The notes below the pieces were generated by a model. That model was not told the DNA's origin and searched no databases. It worked only from the letters and a program-made list of their open reading frames with translations. Shown piece by piece: positions 1 to 5,120 of a stretch of 5,120 bases of DNA; the stretch's first letter is position 1, and each line of letters begins with the position of its first letter. A program made the translations under genes and the position numbers. The stretch comes from Geobacter sp. UBA1603 (GTDB taxonomy: Bacteria > Desulfobacterota > Desulfuromonadia > Geobacterales > Pseudopelobacteraceae). The stretch lies in NCBI GenBank assembly GCA_002322035.1, contig DCNF01000002.1:51068-56187 (forward strand), read 5' to 3'.

Positions 1-1092
1 GCATTCCGCCAGCGTTATGAAATCCCCCTGGTCGGAATTACCGGCAGCAACGGTAAAACCACCAGTAAGGAGATGCTGGCTGCGATCATGGAGCAGATCG
101 CTCCCGGCCTGAAAACCGTCGGAAACCTGAATAACCTGATCGGACTGCCCCGCATGCTGTTTCAGCTTGAAGGGCAGCATGCCTGGGCGGTGCTTGAAAT
201 GGGCATGAGTGAACCAGGGGAGATCGACCGTCTGGCCAAAATCGCCGCACCCCAGGTCGGCGTGGTGCTGAATGCCTTTCCGGCCCACCTGGAAAGCATG
301 GGAACCGTCGCGAATGTAGCCAGGGCCAAGGGAGAACTGCTGCTTCGGCTGCCGGAAGGCGGCTGCGCCGTTGTCAATGGAGACGACCCGCTGATCGACG
401 TTCTTCCCGTGCCTGCCGGGGTGCGGCGAATCAGCTTCGGCTGTGCCGAAGCGGCCGAGGTACGGGCACAGGATATTGTTCTCCGCGGCATCGAGGGCCA
501 AAGCTTTACCCTGGTGATTTTCGGCGAGGCACGGCCGGTCTCTCTGGCGGCATTCGGCAACCACTCCATCTACAACGCCCTGGCAGCCGCTGCCGCAGCC
601 ACTGCCCTTGGCGTGCCACCTGACATCATTGTCAGCGGTCTGGAGCGTTTCCGGCCCTATGACAGGCGCTTTGCCCTCGAAACAGCAGGAGAGCTGCTTC
701 TGATCGACGACAGCTACAATGCCAACCCGGCCTCAACCGCCGCTGCCCTGGCAACTCTTGCCGGCCTGAAAGGGACACGGCAGGCCTTTGTGGCCCTGGG
801 CGACATGCTGGAACTGGGCGGCGATCAGGGGCAACTCCACTATCAGGCCGGGGTGCAGGCCGCCCGGGTTGCGGACCGGCTGTATCTGCGGGGAGAACTG
901 ACCGCCGCCACAGCCGATGGAGCCCAGAGCTGCGGAATGCCGGCTGACCGGATTATCCGGGGGCTTGATCATCGACAGATTGCCGCTGATATTGCAGATC
1001 ATGCGGCGCCGGGTGACCTGGTGCTGGTCAAGGGGTCACGCGGCATGAACATGGAACTGGTGGCTGACGCGCTGCGCAGACGTAACGGATAG
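1..1092 (+). CDS. murF: UDP-N-acetylmuramoyl-tripeptide--D-alanyl-D-alanine ligase, 5' end missing
   Basis: MurF adds D-Ala-D-Ala to UDP-MurNAc-tripeptide using ATP, the last cytoplasmic step towards the pentapeptide precursor. The frame is open from base 1, giving 363 codons before TAG; about 90-100 N-terminal residues (the UDP-substrate domain) lie upstream of the window, judging from the roughly 450-residue family. The ATG at 73 is internal, because the P-loop [10 protein letters not shown] (fragment residues 12-21, Lys19) lies before it. Further family motifs are [10 protein letters not shown] (66-75), AHLE (95-98), ARAKGE with the probable carbamylated Lys110, FGNHSIYNA (185-193), which opens the C-terminal side, DDSYNANP (236-243) and KGSRGM (344-349). 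All expected motifs are intact. The gene is followed after 11 nt by mraY, the usual dcw order, so the two are surely co-transcribed. MurC, MurD and MurE share the fold, but the DDSYNANP motif and the mraY neighbour favour MurF. Confidence 0.96.
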   Translation, partial: AFRQRYEIPLVGITGSNGKTTSKEMLAAIMEQIAPGLKTVGNLNNLIGLPRMLFQLEGQHAWAVLEMGMSEPGEIDRLAKIAAPQVGVVLNAFPAHLESMGTVANVARAKGELLLRLPEGGCAVVNGDDPLIDVLPVPAGVRRISFGCAEAAEVRAQDIVLRGIEGQSFTLVIFGEARPVSLAAFGNHSIYNALAAAAAATALGVPPDIIVSGLERFRPYDRRFALETAGELLLIDDSYNANPASTAAALATLAGLKGTRQAFVALGDMLELGGDQGQLHYQAGVQAARVADRLYLRGELTAATADGAQSCGMPADRIIRGLDHRQIAADIADHAAPGDLVLVKGSRGMNMELVADALRRRNG

Positions 1093-1103
1093 GGGAACCC
1101 GGA

Positions 1104-2180
1104 ATGCTCTATCATATTTTTTATCCGCTGGCGGCTAATGTAAAGCTGTTCAACATCTTCAAATACCTGACCTTCCGGACAATCTACGCCATGATCACGG
1201 CGCTGATCGTCTGTTTTGTGCTTGGCCCGTGGATCATCAGAAAGTTGGAGAGCCTGCAGGCCCGCCAGGTGATCCGCACCGATGGCCCCGAGTCGCACCT
1301 TGAGAAGCAGGGAACACCGACCATGGGCGGCATCATGATCCTGGCCGCCATCATCATCCCGACCCTGCTCTGGGCCGATCTTTCCAACCAGTATATCTGG
1401 AGCGCCCTGTTCATCTGCATCGGCTATGGGCTGATCGGCTTTGTCGATGACTACAAGAAAGTGGTGGAGAAGAACCCGAAAGGGCTTTCGCCCCGTCAGA
1501 AAATGGTCTGGCAGGTTCTTCTGGCCGGGGTTGTTTCCGTCTTCCTCTTTCTCAAACCGGGGTTCAGCGCCGAACTCTATTTCCCCTTTTTCAAGCGCTT
1601 CCATCCCGATCTCTGGATATGGTTCATCCCCTTTGCAACGCTGGTGATCGTTGGCGCCAGCAACGCCGTCAACCTGACTGACGGCCTGGACGGGCTGGCC
1701 ATCGGCCCGGTGGCGATCAATGCCGCAACCTACATGCTGTTTGCCTATGTCGCCGGTCATGCCACCCTGTCGGCCTACCTTCAGATTCCGCGGGTTCCCG
1801 GGGCGGGTGAACTGGCGGTCATCTGCGGCGCCATGGTCGGGGCCGGCCTCGGTTTCCTCTGGTTCAACTCCTACCCGGCCGAGGTCTTTATGGGAGATGT
1901 CGGGTCTCTCTCCCTGGGGGGCACCCTCGGCACCATCGCCGTACTCACCAAACAGGAAATCCTGCTGGTGATCGTCGGCGGGGTCTTTGTGGTGGAGGCT
2001 CTCTCGGTCATCTTCCAGGTGGGGTCCTACAAGTACCGCGGCAAGCGAATCTTCCGCATGGCGCCGATCCACCACCATTTCGAGCTGAAAGGTGTTGCCG
2101 AGCCGAAGATCATCGTCCGTTTCTGGATCATCACCATCATTCTGGCGCTGGTGGCGATCTCGACGCTGAAGATGCGGTGA
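1104..2180 (+). CDS. mraY: Phospho-N-acetylmuramoyl-pentapeptide-transferase (lipid I synthase)
   Basis: MraY is the integral membrane enzyme that transfers phospho-MurNAc-pentapeptide from UDP to undecaprenyl phosphate, making lipid I. The protein has 358 residues, the family's normal length (about 360), and is strongly hydrophobic throughout, with many membrane segments (for example about 25-46, 75-92, 97-113 and 133-150). Signature motifs are GTPTMGG (70-76), the aspartate pair DDYKK (Asp115, Asp116), NLTDGLDG (190-197, with Asp193 and Asp196), GDVGS (264-268, Asp265) and the histidine triad HHHFELKG (His323-325). The aspartates and histidines are the Mg2+/catalytic set of the family and none is missing. 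The ATG start at 1104 has a GGGG ribosome site at 1092-1095 that overlaps the murF stop codon. The C terminus (STLKMR) looks native, so the accessory DNA downstream did not truncate the gene. In most dcw clusters murD would follow directly; here it is 2.09 kb away. Confidence 0.97.
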   Translation: MLYHIFYPLAANVKLFNIFKYLTFRTIYAMITALIVCFVLGPWIIRKLESLQARQVIRTDGPESHLEKQGTPTMGGIMILAAIIIPTLLWADLSNQYIWSALFICIGYGLIGFVDDYKKVVEKNPKGLSPRQKMVWQVLLAGVVSVFLFLKPGFSAELYFPFFKRFHPDLWIWFIPFATLVIVGASNAVNLTDGLDGLAIGPVAINAATYMLFAYVAGHATLSAYLQIPRVPGAGELAVICGAMVGAGLGFLWFNSYPAEVFMGDVGSLSLGGTLGTIAVLTKQEILLVIVGGVFVVEALSVIFQVGSYKYRGKRIFRMAPIHHHFELKGVAEPKIIVRFWIITIILALVAISTLKMR

Positions 2181-2183
2181 TGC

Positions 2184-2208
2184 TTGAGGTCACAAATTGT
2201 GACCTCAA
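2184..2208. repeat. Perfect 25-bp palindrome just after mraY
   Basis: The arms TTGAGGTCACAA (2184-2195) and its exact reverse complement (2197-2208) flank a single central A. The palindrome begins 3 nt after the mraY stop. It has no T-run after it, so it is a poor intrinsic terminator; it could be an operator or a mobile palindrome. Read in the + frame from 2184 it spells LRSQIVTS, an octapeptide I recognise from ORF6N-domain (phage-type KilA-N related) proteins. The similarity stops at both edges: an in-frame stop lies directly upstream and unrelated residues follow. Confidence 0.75.
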
Positions 2209-2252
2209 TGATTCCATCCCGTTCAAGTGGCGAACAACCCTGTGTAGGCGGA

Positions 2253-2295
2253 TCACCAGTTCACGCGTGCGCGCGTGAACTGGTGAATAACATGT
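2253..2295 (+). repeat. Hairpin repeat, copy 1
   Basis: A perfect 15-bp stem is formed by TCACCAGTTCACGCG (2253-2267) and its reverse complement (2272-2286), closed by the 4-nt loop TGCG. It is followed by AATAACATGT (2286-2295), which is also found after copy 2 at 3042-3085, in the same orientation. Leaving out the 2-nt loop difference, the 42 aligned bases differ at only three positions. There is no T-tract, so this is not a standard terminator. It lies about 24 nt upstream of the putative vapBC promoter. Confidence 0.85.
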
Positions 2296-2311
2296 TTACA
2301 TACAGGCGAGA

Positions 2312-2323
2312 ATCAAGCTTGAT
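2312..2323. promoter_or_regulatory. Candidate operator palindrome of the vapBC promoter
   Basis: ATCAAGCTTGAT is a perfect 12-bp palindrome whose right half overlaps the predicted -35 box (2319-2324). AbrB-fold antitoxins, with or without their PIN toxin, usually repress their own promoter by binding such palindromes. Position and symmetry fit that role, but no binding motif is known for this protein, so the role is inferred. Confidence 0.35.
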
Positions 2324-2347
2324 ATTGCACATTGCATCGAATATCAT
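2319..2347 (+). promoter_or_regulatory. Putative sigma70-type promoter for vapBC
   Basis: The -35 box TTGATA (2319-2324) and -10 box TATCAT (2342-2347) each match the consensus at five of six positions and are 17 bp apart. Transcription would start near 2354, about 30 nt before the vapB start codon. This would let the TA pair be transcribed independently of the dcw operon. Confidence 0.5.
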
Positions 2348-2383
2348 GCTGTTGAACGATATCTTGATCGAACGGAGCAAGTC

Positions 2384-2590
2384 ATGAACACCGTAAAACT
2401 CTCGCCTAAATACCAAGTAGTGATTCCGCGTGATGTTCGTGAAAACTTGCATCTCATTCCTGGGCAGATGATGCAGGTCATAGCCTATGGCACAAGGATC
2501 GAACTGATGCCGTCCAAGGATATCAAAGAAATGAGGGGCTTTCTCAAGGGGATTGACACCATCGTGAGTAGAGAGGAAGACCGTCTGTGA
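2384..2590 (+). CDS. vapB: AbrB/MazE-fold (VapB-type) antitoxin
   Basis: This 68-residue protein has a swapped-hairpin AbrB DNA-binding domain at its N terminus: the segment KYQVVIPRDVREN (9-21) followed by PGQMMQVIAYGTRIEL is the classic pattern. The short C-terminal part (about 45-68, ending in the charged SREEDRL) would wrap around and block the toxin. The ATG start has GGAG at 2374-2377, six bases upstream. The stop overlaps the start of the PIN-domain gene by four bases (GTGA at 2587-2590), the typical translational coupling of a vapBC operon. Such antitoxins neutralise the partner nuclease and repress their own operon; a palindrome at 2312-2323 could be the operator. The fold is also used by MazE, but the PIN-domain partner makes VapB the better name. 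Confidence 0.85.
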   Translation: MNTVKLSPKYQVVIPRDVRENLHLIPGQMMQVIAYGTRIELMPSKDIKEMRGFLKGIDTIVSREEDRL

Positions 2591-2967
2591 ATATCGTGGA
2601 CTCATCGGGGTGGCTTGAGTATTTCTCCGACGGCCCTAATGCCGACTGTTTTGCGGAACCGCTTGGCAATGTCTTGGAATTATTGGTGCCGACAATTATT
2701 TTGTATGAGGTATTCAAAGTGGTCTGTCGGCAACGCGGAGAAGACTCGGCGCTTCAGGCAACGGCATTAATGCAGCAGGGCAGAATCATCGAATTATCTT
2801 CGTCTATTGCCCTGTTGGCTGCGAAACTGAGCCTGGATGCAAAGATTCCTATGGCCGACAGTATTATTCTGGCCACGGCACAGACTAATGATGCAATTCT
2901 CTGGACGCAGGACAATGACTTTGAAGGACTGGCGGGCGTCAGGTATTTTCCAAAAGCATCATCCTGA
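2587..2967 (+). CDS. vapC: PIN-domain ribonuclease toxin (VapC-type)
   Basis: VapC toxins are Mg2+-dependent endoribonucleases that cut tRNA or rRNA and stop translation when free of antitoxin. This 126-residue protein has the full set of acidic residues expected of an active PIN domain: Asp5 in the N-terminal VDSSGWLEYF, Glu41 in ILYEVFK, Asp91 in MADSIILA and Asp109 in WTQDNDFEGL. Length and motif spacing are normal, so it looks intact. It starts with GTG at 2587, overlapping the antitoxin stop by 4 nt, with AGAGGAAG at 2572-2579 as ribosome site. The RNA target cannot be read from the sequence. No obvious terminator follows; 143 nt with a hairpin repeat separate it from the lipoprotein gene. 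Confidence 0.88.
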   Translation: MNIVDSSGWLEYFSDGPNADCFAEPLGNVLELLVPTIILYEVFKVVCRQRGEDSALQATALMQQGRIIELSSSIALLAAKLSLDAKIPMADSIILATAQTNDAILWTQDNDFEGLAGVRYFPKASS

Positions 2968-3041
2968 TGTATGTCTGGCAGGTCCAGAAGAGACAATCTG
3001 CTTGGCAGAAAGCTGCAAAATTATGTTCCATTTGGGAAGAC

Positions 3042-3085
3042 CACCGGTTCACGCGTGCATGCGCGTGAACCGGTCAATAACATGT
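3042..3085 (+). repeat. Hairpin repeat, copy 2
   Basis: A perfect 13-bp stem is formed by ACCGGTTCACGCG (3043-3055) and its reverse complement (3062-3074), with the loop TGCATG. AATAACATGT follows (3076-3085), as in copy 1. Relative to copy 1 the loop is 2 nt longer. The stem pair A2258-T2281 is G3046-C3071 here, so both sides changed together. The repeat lies just upstream of the lipoprotein gene, as copy 1 lies upstream of vapBC. Confidence 0.85.
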
Positions 3086-3097
3086 AGAACAACACAT

Positions 3098-3101
3098 GGA
3101 G
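3098..3101 (+). promoter_or_regulatory. Ribosome binding site that fixes the lipoprotein start
   Basis: GGAG at 3098-3101 is 9 nt upstream of the ATG at 3111. The alternative in-frame ATG at 3096 overlaps this site and has no good site of its own. Starting at 3111 also puts a normal signal peptide at the very N terminus, so 3111 is preferred. Confidence 0.65.
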
Positions 3102-3110
3102 ATACAAATT

Positions 3111-3623
3111 ATGAGATATTTGTCAATTATCGCGGCTATCGCATTTTTGGCTGGTTGTGCATCAAACTCTGGAGTTATGCCGATTGGACAAGATACTTTC
3201 ATGGTTTCTCGTCAAGCTGCAACGGGATTTTCTGGTTCTGGCACGCTTAAAGCTGAAGCATTCCAAGAGGCGAGCCAATACTGTACGAGTCTTGGGAAAT
3301 TGCTGCAAGTAGTGAGCACGCATGAAGCAGCACCACCATATATTCTGGGCAACTTTCCTAAAGCCGAAATTCAGTTTATGTGTCTTGACGCAAAAGACGC
3401 TGAATTAAGCCGTCCAAAATTGAAAAAAGAAGCGGACACTGTAATTGAACTAAAAAAAGATGTTCAAATAAAAAATGACATTATGAAAACAAATGACATT
3501 TATACCGAATTAATCAAATTAGATGATTTGCGTAAGAGGGGGATTATTACCGAGGCGGAGTTTGAAGTCCAAAAGAAAAGGCTTTTGAGTGGAAACCAAG
3601 TAATGACAATAGGCACACATTGA
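3111..3623 (+). CDS. Putative lipoprotein with C-terminal SHOCT domain
   Basis: The 170-residue product begins with a short lipoprotein signal (MRYLSIIAAIAFLAGC): one Arg, a hydrophobic core, then the lipobox LAGC with Cys16 as the lipidated residue. Ala at +2 suggests sorting to the outer membrane. A globular part (about 22-93) follows, with two cysteines (Cys58, Cys91) that might form a disulfide. A Lys/Glu-rich, probably helical linker (about 98-128) comes next. The end, about 129-159 (YTELIKLDDLRKRGIITEAE and on), matches the SHOCT motif, a short C-terminal helical pair thought to mediate oligomerisation. The function is unknown; I do not recognise the globular part. The stop is 14 nt before the BrnT-like toxin, so the genes probably share a transcript, but a role in the TA pair cannot be claimed. 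The AT-rich codon use contrasts with the dcw genes. An alternative start at 3096 adds five residues. Confidence 0.8.
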   Translation: MRYLSIIAAIAFLAGCASNSGVMPIGQDTFMVSRQAATGFSGSGTLKAEAFQEASQYCTSLGKLLQVVSTHEAAPPYILGNFPKAEIQFMCLDAKDAELSRPKLKKEADTVIELKKDVQIKNDIMKTNDIYTELIKLDDLRKRGIITEAEFEVQKKRLLSGNQVMTIGTH

Positions 3624-3637
3624 GATATGATTTTGCT

Positions 3638-3931
3638 ATGAAGATATTTCGATGGAATCATGAAAAAAACGAACAACTCAAGATCGAACGAGAAATTTCA
3701 TTCGAAGAGATTGTACTTGCCATTGAAGGAGATGGACTTCTTGACGTTTTGCAGCACCCTAACGAAACAAAATATCCGAACCAACGTATTCTTGTTGTGG
3801 CATTGGATGAATACATTTATCTTATTCCATTTGTAGAAGAGTCTGATTATTACTTCTTGAAAACAATTATTCCCAGCCGCAAGGCAACCAGAGATTACCT
3901 GGCAGGAGAAAATACCTATGAAAAAATATGA
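3638..3931 (+). CDS. BrnT-like toxin of a type II TA pair
   Basis: The 97-residue protein starts MKIFRWNHEKNEQLKIER and continues ISFEEIVLAI, the layout of BrnT-family toxins (F-x-W-x-x-x-K-N at the start, then a SFEE helix). It ends with IIPSRKATRDYL, like the IISARKAT end of BrnT. BrnT has a RelE-like ribonuclease fold and blocks translation. The His that precedes the SFEE segment in typical BrnT (KHGVSFEE) is absent here (EREISFEE), so this is a divergent branch whose activity is not certain. Gene order is toxin first, then antitoxin, as in brnTA, with a 14-nt overlap. The ATG at 3638 is chosen because family members begin MKIF-like; the only upstream site is weak (GAGA near 3622-3625). 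A TTG at 3620 would add six residues and overlap the lipoprotein stop. Confidence 0.7.
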   Translation: MKIFRWNHEKNEQLKIEREISFEEIVLAIEGDGLLDVLQHPNETKYPNQRILVVALDEYIYLIPFVEESDYYFLKTIIPSRKATRDYLAGENTYEKI

Positions 3932-4241
3932 TGACTACGAAAAAGACATGTTAGGCGCCTATGAAAAAGGCGAATTAATCTCGACAAAACCTTCCAAGCG
4001 AGAAAAAGAACAATATAAGGCTGCGGCACAGGCGACCTTCCTGAAAGATCGTCGTGTGAACATTCGCCTTTCATCCCCGGATTTAATGGACATCCAAGCA
4101 CGAGCATTGGAGGATGGAGTTCCGTATCAAACCCTTATTGCCAGCGTTCTCCACAAATATGTCAGTGGGAGGCTCTTCGAAGCACCTTCACGTCTAACAA
4201 CGCGCTCAACCGGTCGCGGGAAAAAACTCCGCGCCGGTTGA
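3918..4241 (+). CDS. CopG/BrnA-like ribbon-helix-helix antitoxin
   Basis: The 107-residue protein has an acidic/charged N-terminal half (1-40) that would bind the toxin. A ribbon-helix-helix DNA-binding domain follows: the strand RRVNIRLSS (45-53), helix PDLMDIQARALEDG (54-67) and PYQTLIASVLHKYVSGRL (69-86). The VPYQTLI and HKYV residues are typical of CopG-type antitoxins paired with BrnT-like toxins. The start ATG overlaps the toxin end by 14 nt and has a strong AGGAG at 3904-3908, nine bases upstream, so it is probably translated well and coupled. Family members as I know them end soon after HKYVSGRL. Here an extra basic tail (90-107, PSRLTTRSTGRGKKLRAG) is encoded by the attC-like hairpin, which also supplies the stop codon. 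It likely represses its own operon; I see no promoter directly upstream of the toxin. Confidence 0.78.
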   Translation: MKKYDDYEKDMLGAYEKGELISTKPSKREKEQYKAAAQATFLKDRRVNIRLSSPDLMDIQARALEDGVPYQTLIASVLHKYVSGRLFEAPSRLTTRSTGRGKKLRAG

Positions 4242-4261
4242 TCAATAAAAGGACGTAACGC
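4192..4261 (+). other. attC-like hairpin site at the right end of the insert
   Basis: GTCTAAC (4192-4198) fits the integron attC R'' core RYYYAAC and is followed by AA, as in many attC sites. Next comes a 13-bp stem: TCAACCGG plus CGCGG (4206-4213, 4215-4219) pairs with 4229-4241, with one extra base (T4214) in the left arm and a 9-nt A-rich loop. An extra base in one arm and a variable loop are attC traits. The right core GTTRRRY is not intact; the nearest candidate is GTAACGC at 4255-4261 (5 of 7 to GTTAGGC). The right flank is also longer (13 nt against 7 nt). It may be a decayed or half attC site, or a chance hairpin. The hairpin itself is certain, its identity is not. Confidence 0.4.
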
Positions 4262-4266
4262 ACCTC

Positions 4267-5120
4267 ATGGGATTTAAAAACAAAAAAATCCTTGTAGTCG
4301 GCCTGGCTCGCACCGGCGTGGCCTGCGCCCGCTTCCTGGCAGGAAAAGGGGCACGGGTCACCGCCACCGATCTGCGGGATGAAACGGCGCTGGCCGCCGT
4401 GCTGGCGGAGTTGAGAGGGCGCGCCATCCGCTTGGTGCTCGGCCGGCATGACGAATCCGATTTCTTGGATGCCGACCTGATCGTGGTTTCTCCCGGCGTG
4501 CCGATGGATCATCCGCTGCTCATTGCCGCACAGGCGGCGGGACGGGAGATCGTCAGCGAGATCGAACTTGCCAGCCGCTTCATCAGCGCACCGATCGTGG
4601 CAATCACCGGCACCAACGGCAAGACAACGACAACCACCCTGGTCGGAGAGATATTCAGAGCCAACGGCCATAGAACCTACGTGGGGGGTAACATCGGCGA
4701 CCCACTCATAGAACTGGTAGAATCCGGGAAAACGGTGGATGCAGTTGTGGCTGAAATCAGCTCCTTCCAACTGGAGTGGATCAGTAGCTTCCGCCCCCGC
4801 GTTGCCGCACTGTTGAATATCAGCGAGGACCATCTCGACCGCTATGCGACCTATCAGGACTACATCAACGCCAAGCTGCGTATCTTCGAGAACCAGACCG
4901 CCGGCGATTTCGCCGTCCTCAACCGGGATGACGAGCTGGTCTGGAAGCATGCTCCGGAACTGAAGGCGCGGCTCTTTCCCTTCAGCAGGAAACATGAATT
5001 GAGCGAAGGGATCTTCCACCGGGACGGGCAGATCATCTATCGCCACCAGGGGCGCGAGGAGCGGTTCCCGACCGCTGACTTCAAGCTGACTGGTGTCCAC
5101 AATCTGGAAAACATCATGGC
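4267..5120 (+). CDS. murD: UDP-N-acetylmuramoylalanine--D-glutamate ligase, 3' end missing
   Basis: MurD adds D-Glu to UDP-MurNAc-L-Ala with ATP in the cytoplasm, two steps before MurF. The first 284 codons of about 450 are present. The N-terminal Rossmann-like domain starts [19 protein letters not shown] (7-25), which binds the UDP substrate. The central ATPase domain has the P-loop [10 protein letters not shown] (113-122, Lys119), EISSFQLE (163-170), [10 protein letters not shown] (184-193) and YINAKLRIF with Lys203, the expected carbamylated lysine. The glutamate-binding C-terminal domain is outside the window. ATG 4267 is the only plausible start, since an in-frame TAA lies at 4246-4248 with no other start codon between. 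The ribosome site AGGA (4250-4253) is 13 nt away, rather far. No own promoter is clear, so expression probably depends on read-through from mraY or the insert. Composition returns to the GC-rich dcw style. Confidence 0.96.
   Translation, partial: MGFKNKKILVVGLARTGVACARFLAGKGARVTATDLRDETALAAVLAELRGRAIRLVLGRHDESDFLDADLIVVSPGVPMDHPLLIAAQAAGREIVSEIELASRFISAPIVAITGTNGKTTTTTLVGEIFRANGHRTYVGGNIGDPLIELVESGKTVDAVVAEISSFQLEWISSFRPRVAALLNISEDHLDRYATYQDYINAKLRIFENQTAGDFAVLNRDDELVWKHAPELKARLFPFSRKHELSEGIFHRDGQIIYRHQGREERFPTADFKLTGVHNLENIM

Larger units (their letters stand above)
2181..4266. other. Accessory insert between mraY and murD carrying two TA pairs and a lipoprotein
   Basis: mraY and murD are normally adjacent in dcw clusters. 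Here they are separated by about 2.09 kb of lower-GC DNA holding five small genes, a 25-bp palindrome, two copies of a hairpin repeat and an attC-like hairpin. All five genes read in the dcw direction. No transposase, integrase or inverted terminal repeat is present. I see no clean target-site duplication: the two edges read CGGTGATG (2176-2183) and CGGTTGAT (4235-4242), which is only a near match. The exact ends are therefore uncertain; the left end lies just after the mraY stop and the right end somewhere in 4192-4250. The acquired nature is inferred from composition, gene content and the broken gene order. Confidence 0.7.

Noticed and set aside
999..2078. Long open frame on the minus strand opposite mraY (359 codons)
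   Set aside because: It is antisense to a fully conserved mraY with every catalytic motif. The translated protein is Asp/Gly/His-rich without recognisable domains, as expected from GC-rich shadow frames.
2190..2202. CRP/FNR-type binding site in the 25-bp palindrome
   Set aside because: The half-sites are in the inverse order (TCACA...TGTGA) to the CRP consensus TGTGA...TCACA, and no TTGAT...ATCAA pattern is present.
2253..2295. Hairpin copies as rho-independent terminators
   Set aside because: Neither copy 1 nor copy 2 has a T-run after the stem on either strand, and each stands upstream of a gene rather than directly after a stop.
2351..2357. GTTGAAC as an attC/attI R' core (GTTRRRY) upstream of vapBC
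   Set aside because: This degenerate heptamer is expected several times by chance in 5 kb, and no matching R'' core or stem is arranged around it.
2184..2387. Small + strand open frame starting with TTG at the palindrome
   Set aside because: It has no ribosome site, overlaps the hairpin repeat and promoter, and only its first eight residues resemble anything (ORF6N). I treat it as non-coding DNA holding a palindrome.
3002..3017. Possible sigma54 promoter (TGGCAG ... TGC) before the lipoprotein gene
   Set aside because: The GG to GC spacing is 9 nt instead of the required 10, and the -12 half is poor. A sigma70 reading (TTGGCA with TATGTT) has a 14-bp spacer, also too short.
2176..4243. Target-site duplication flanking the insert (CGGTGAT / CGGTTGAT)
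   Set aside because: The match is imperfect and short, the right copy is part of the hairpin stem, and no transposase or terminal inverted repeats support transposition.
4162..5100. Long open frame on the minus strand opposite murD (312 codons)
   Set aside because: It is antisense to conserved murD codons and runs across the insert boundary. No family signature is seen.

Overview
The window is a stretch of a bacterial division and cell wall (dcw) cluster, all on the + strand. It holds the 3' part of murF (UDP-MurNAc-tripeptide:D-Ala-D-Ala ligase), a complete mraY (lipid I synthase) and the 5' part of murD (UDP-MurNAc-L-Ala:D-Glu ligase). The GC-rich genes and the style of the proteins fit a Gram-negative proteobacterium. 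I lean towards the Geobacter/Pelobacter (Desulfuromonadales) group, but this is a judgement from memory of similar proteins and no marker in the window proves it.

In most dcw clusters murD follows mraY within a few bases. Here about 2.09 kb (roughly 2181-4266) of clearly more AT-rich DNA lies between them. As a hand-counted contrast, 721-780 in murF is 42/60 G+C and 3421-3480 in the insert is 16/60. The insert carries two toxin-antitoxin (TA) pairs and a lipoprotein, all pointing the same way as the dcw genes. No typical intrinsic terminator is visible, so murD may still be reached by read-through.

Layout: murF (1-1092, open at the left edge), 11 nt gap, mraY (1104-2180). Next is a 203-nt spacer with a perfect 25-bp palindrome (2184-2208), a 15-bp-stem hairpin repeat (2253-2295) and a good sigma70-like promoter (2319-2347). 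A vapBC-type pair follows: AbrB-fold antitoxin 2384-2590 and PIN-domain toxin 2587-2967, overlapping by 4 nt. A 143-nt spacer then holds a second copy of the hairpin repeat (3042-3085). After it come a SHOCT-domain lipoprotein of unknown function (3111-3623), a BrnT-like toxin (3638-3931) and its ribbon-helix-helix antitoxin (3918-4241). The last 12 codons of that antitoxin lie in a hairpin that looks like the left part of an integron attC site (4192-4261). murD starts at 4267 and runs off the right edge.

murF, mraY and murD work in one pathway: MurD and MurF build the UDP-MurNAc-pentapeptide in the cytoplasm and MraY moves it to undecaprenyl phosphate in the membrane. The inserted genes have no visible part in that pathway. 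They look like selfish or stabilising cargo arranged as palindrome-headed modules. The least explained signals are the palindromes: a duplicated hairpin with a compensatory base-pair change, a 25-bp palindrome that spells an ORF6N-like octapeptide, and the attC-like terminal hairpin.
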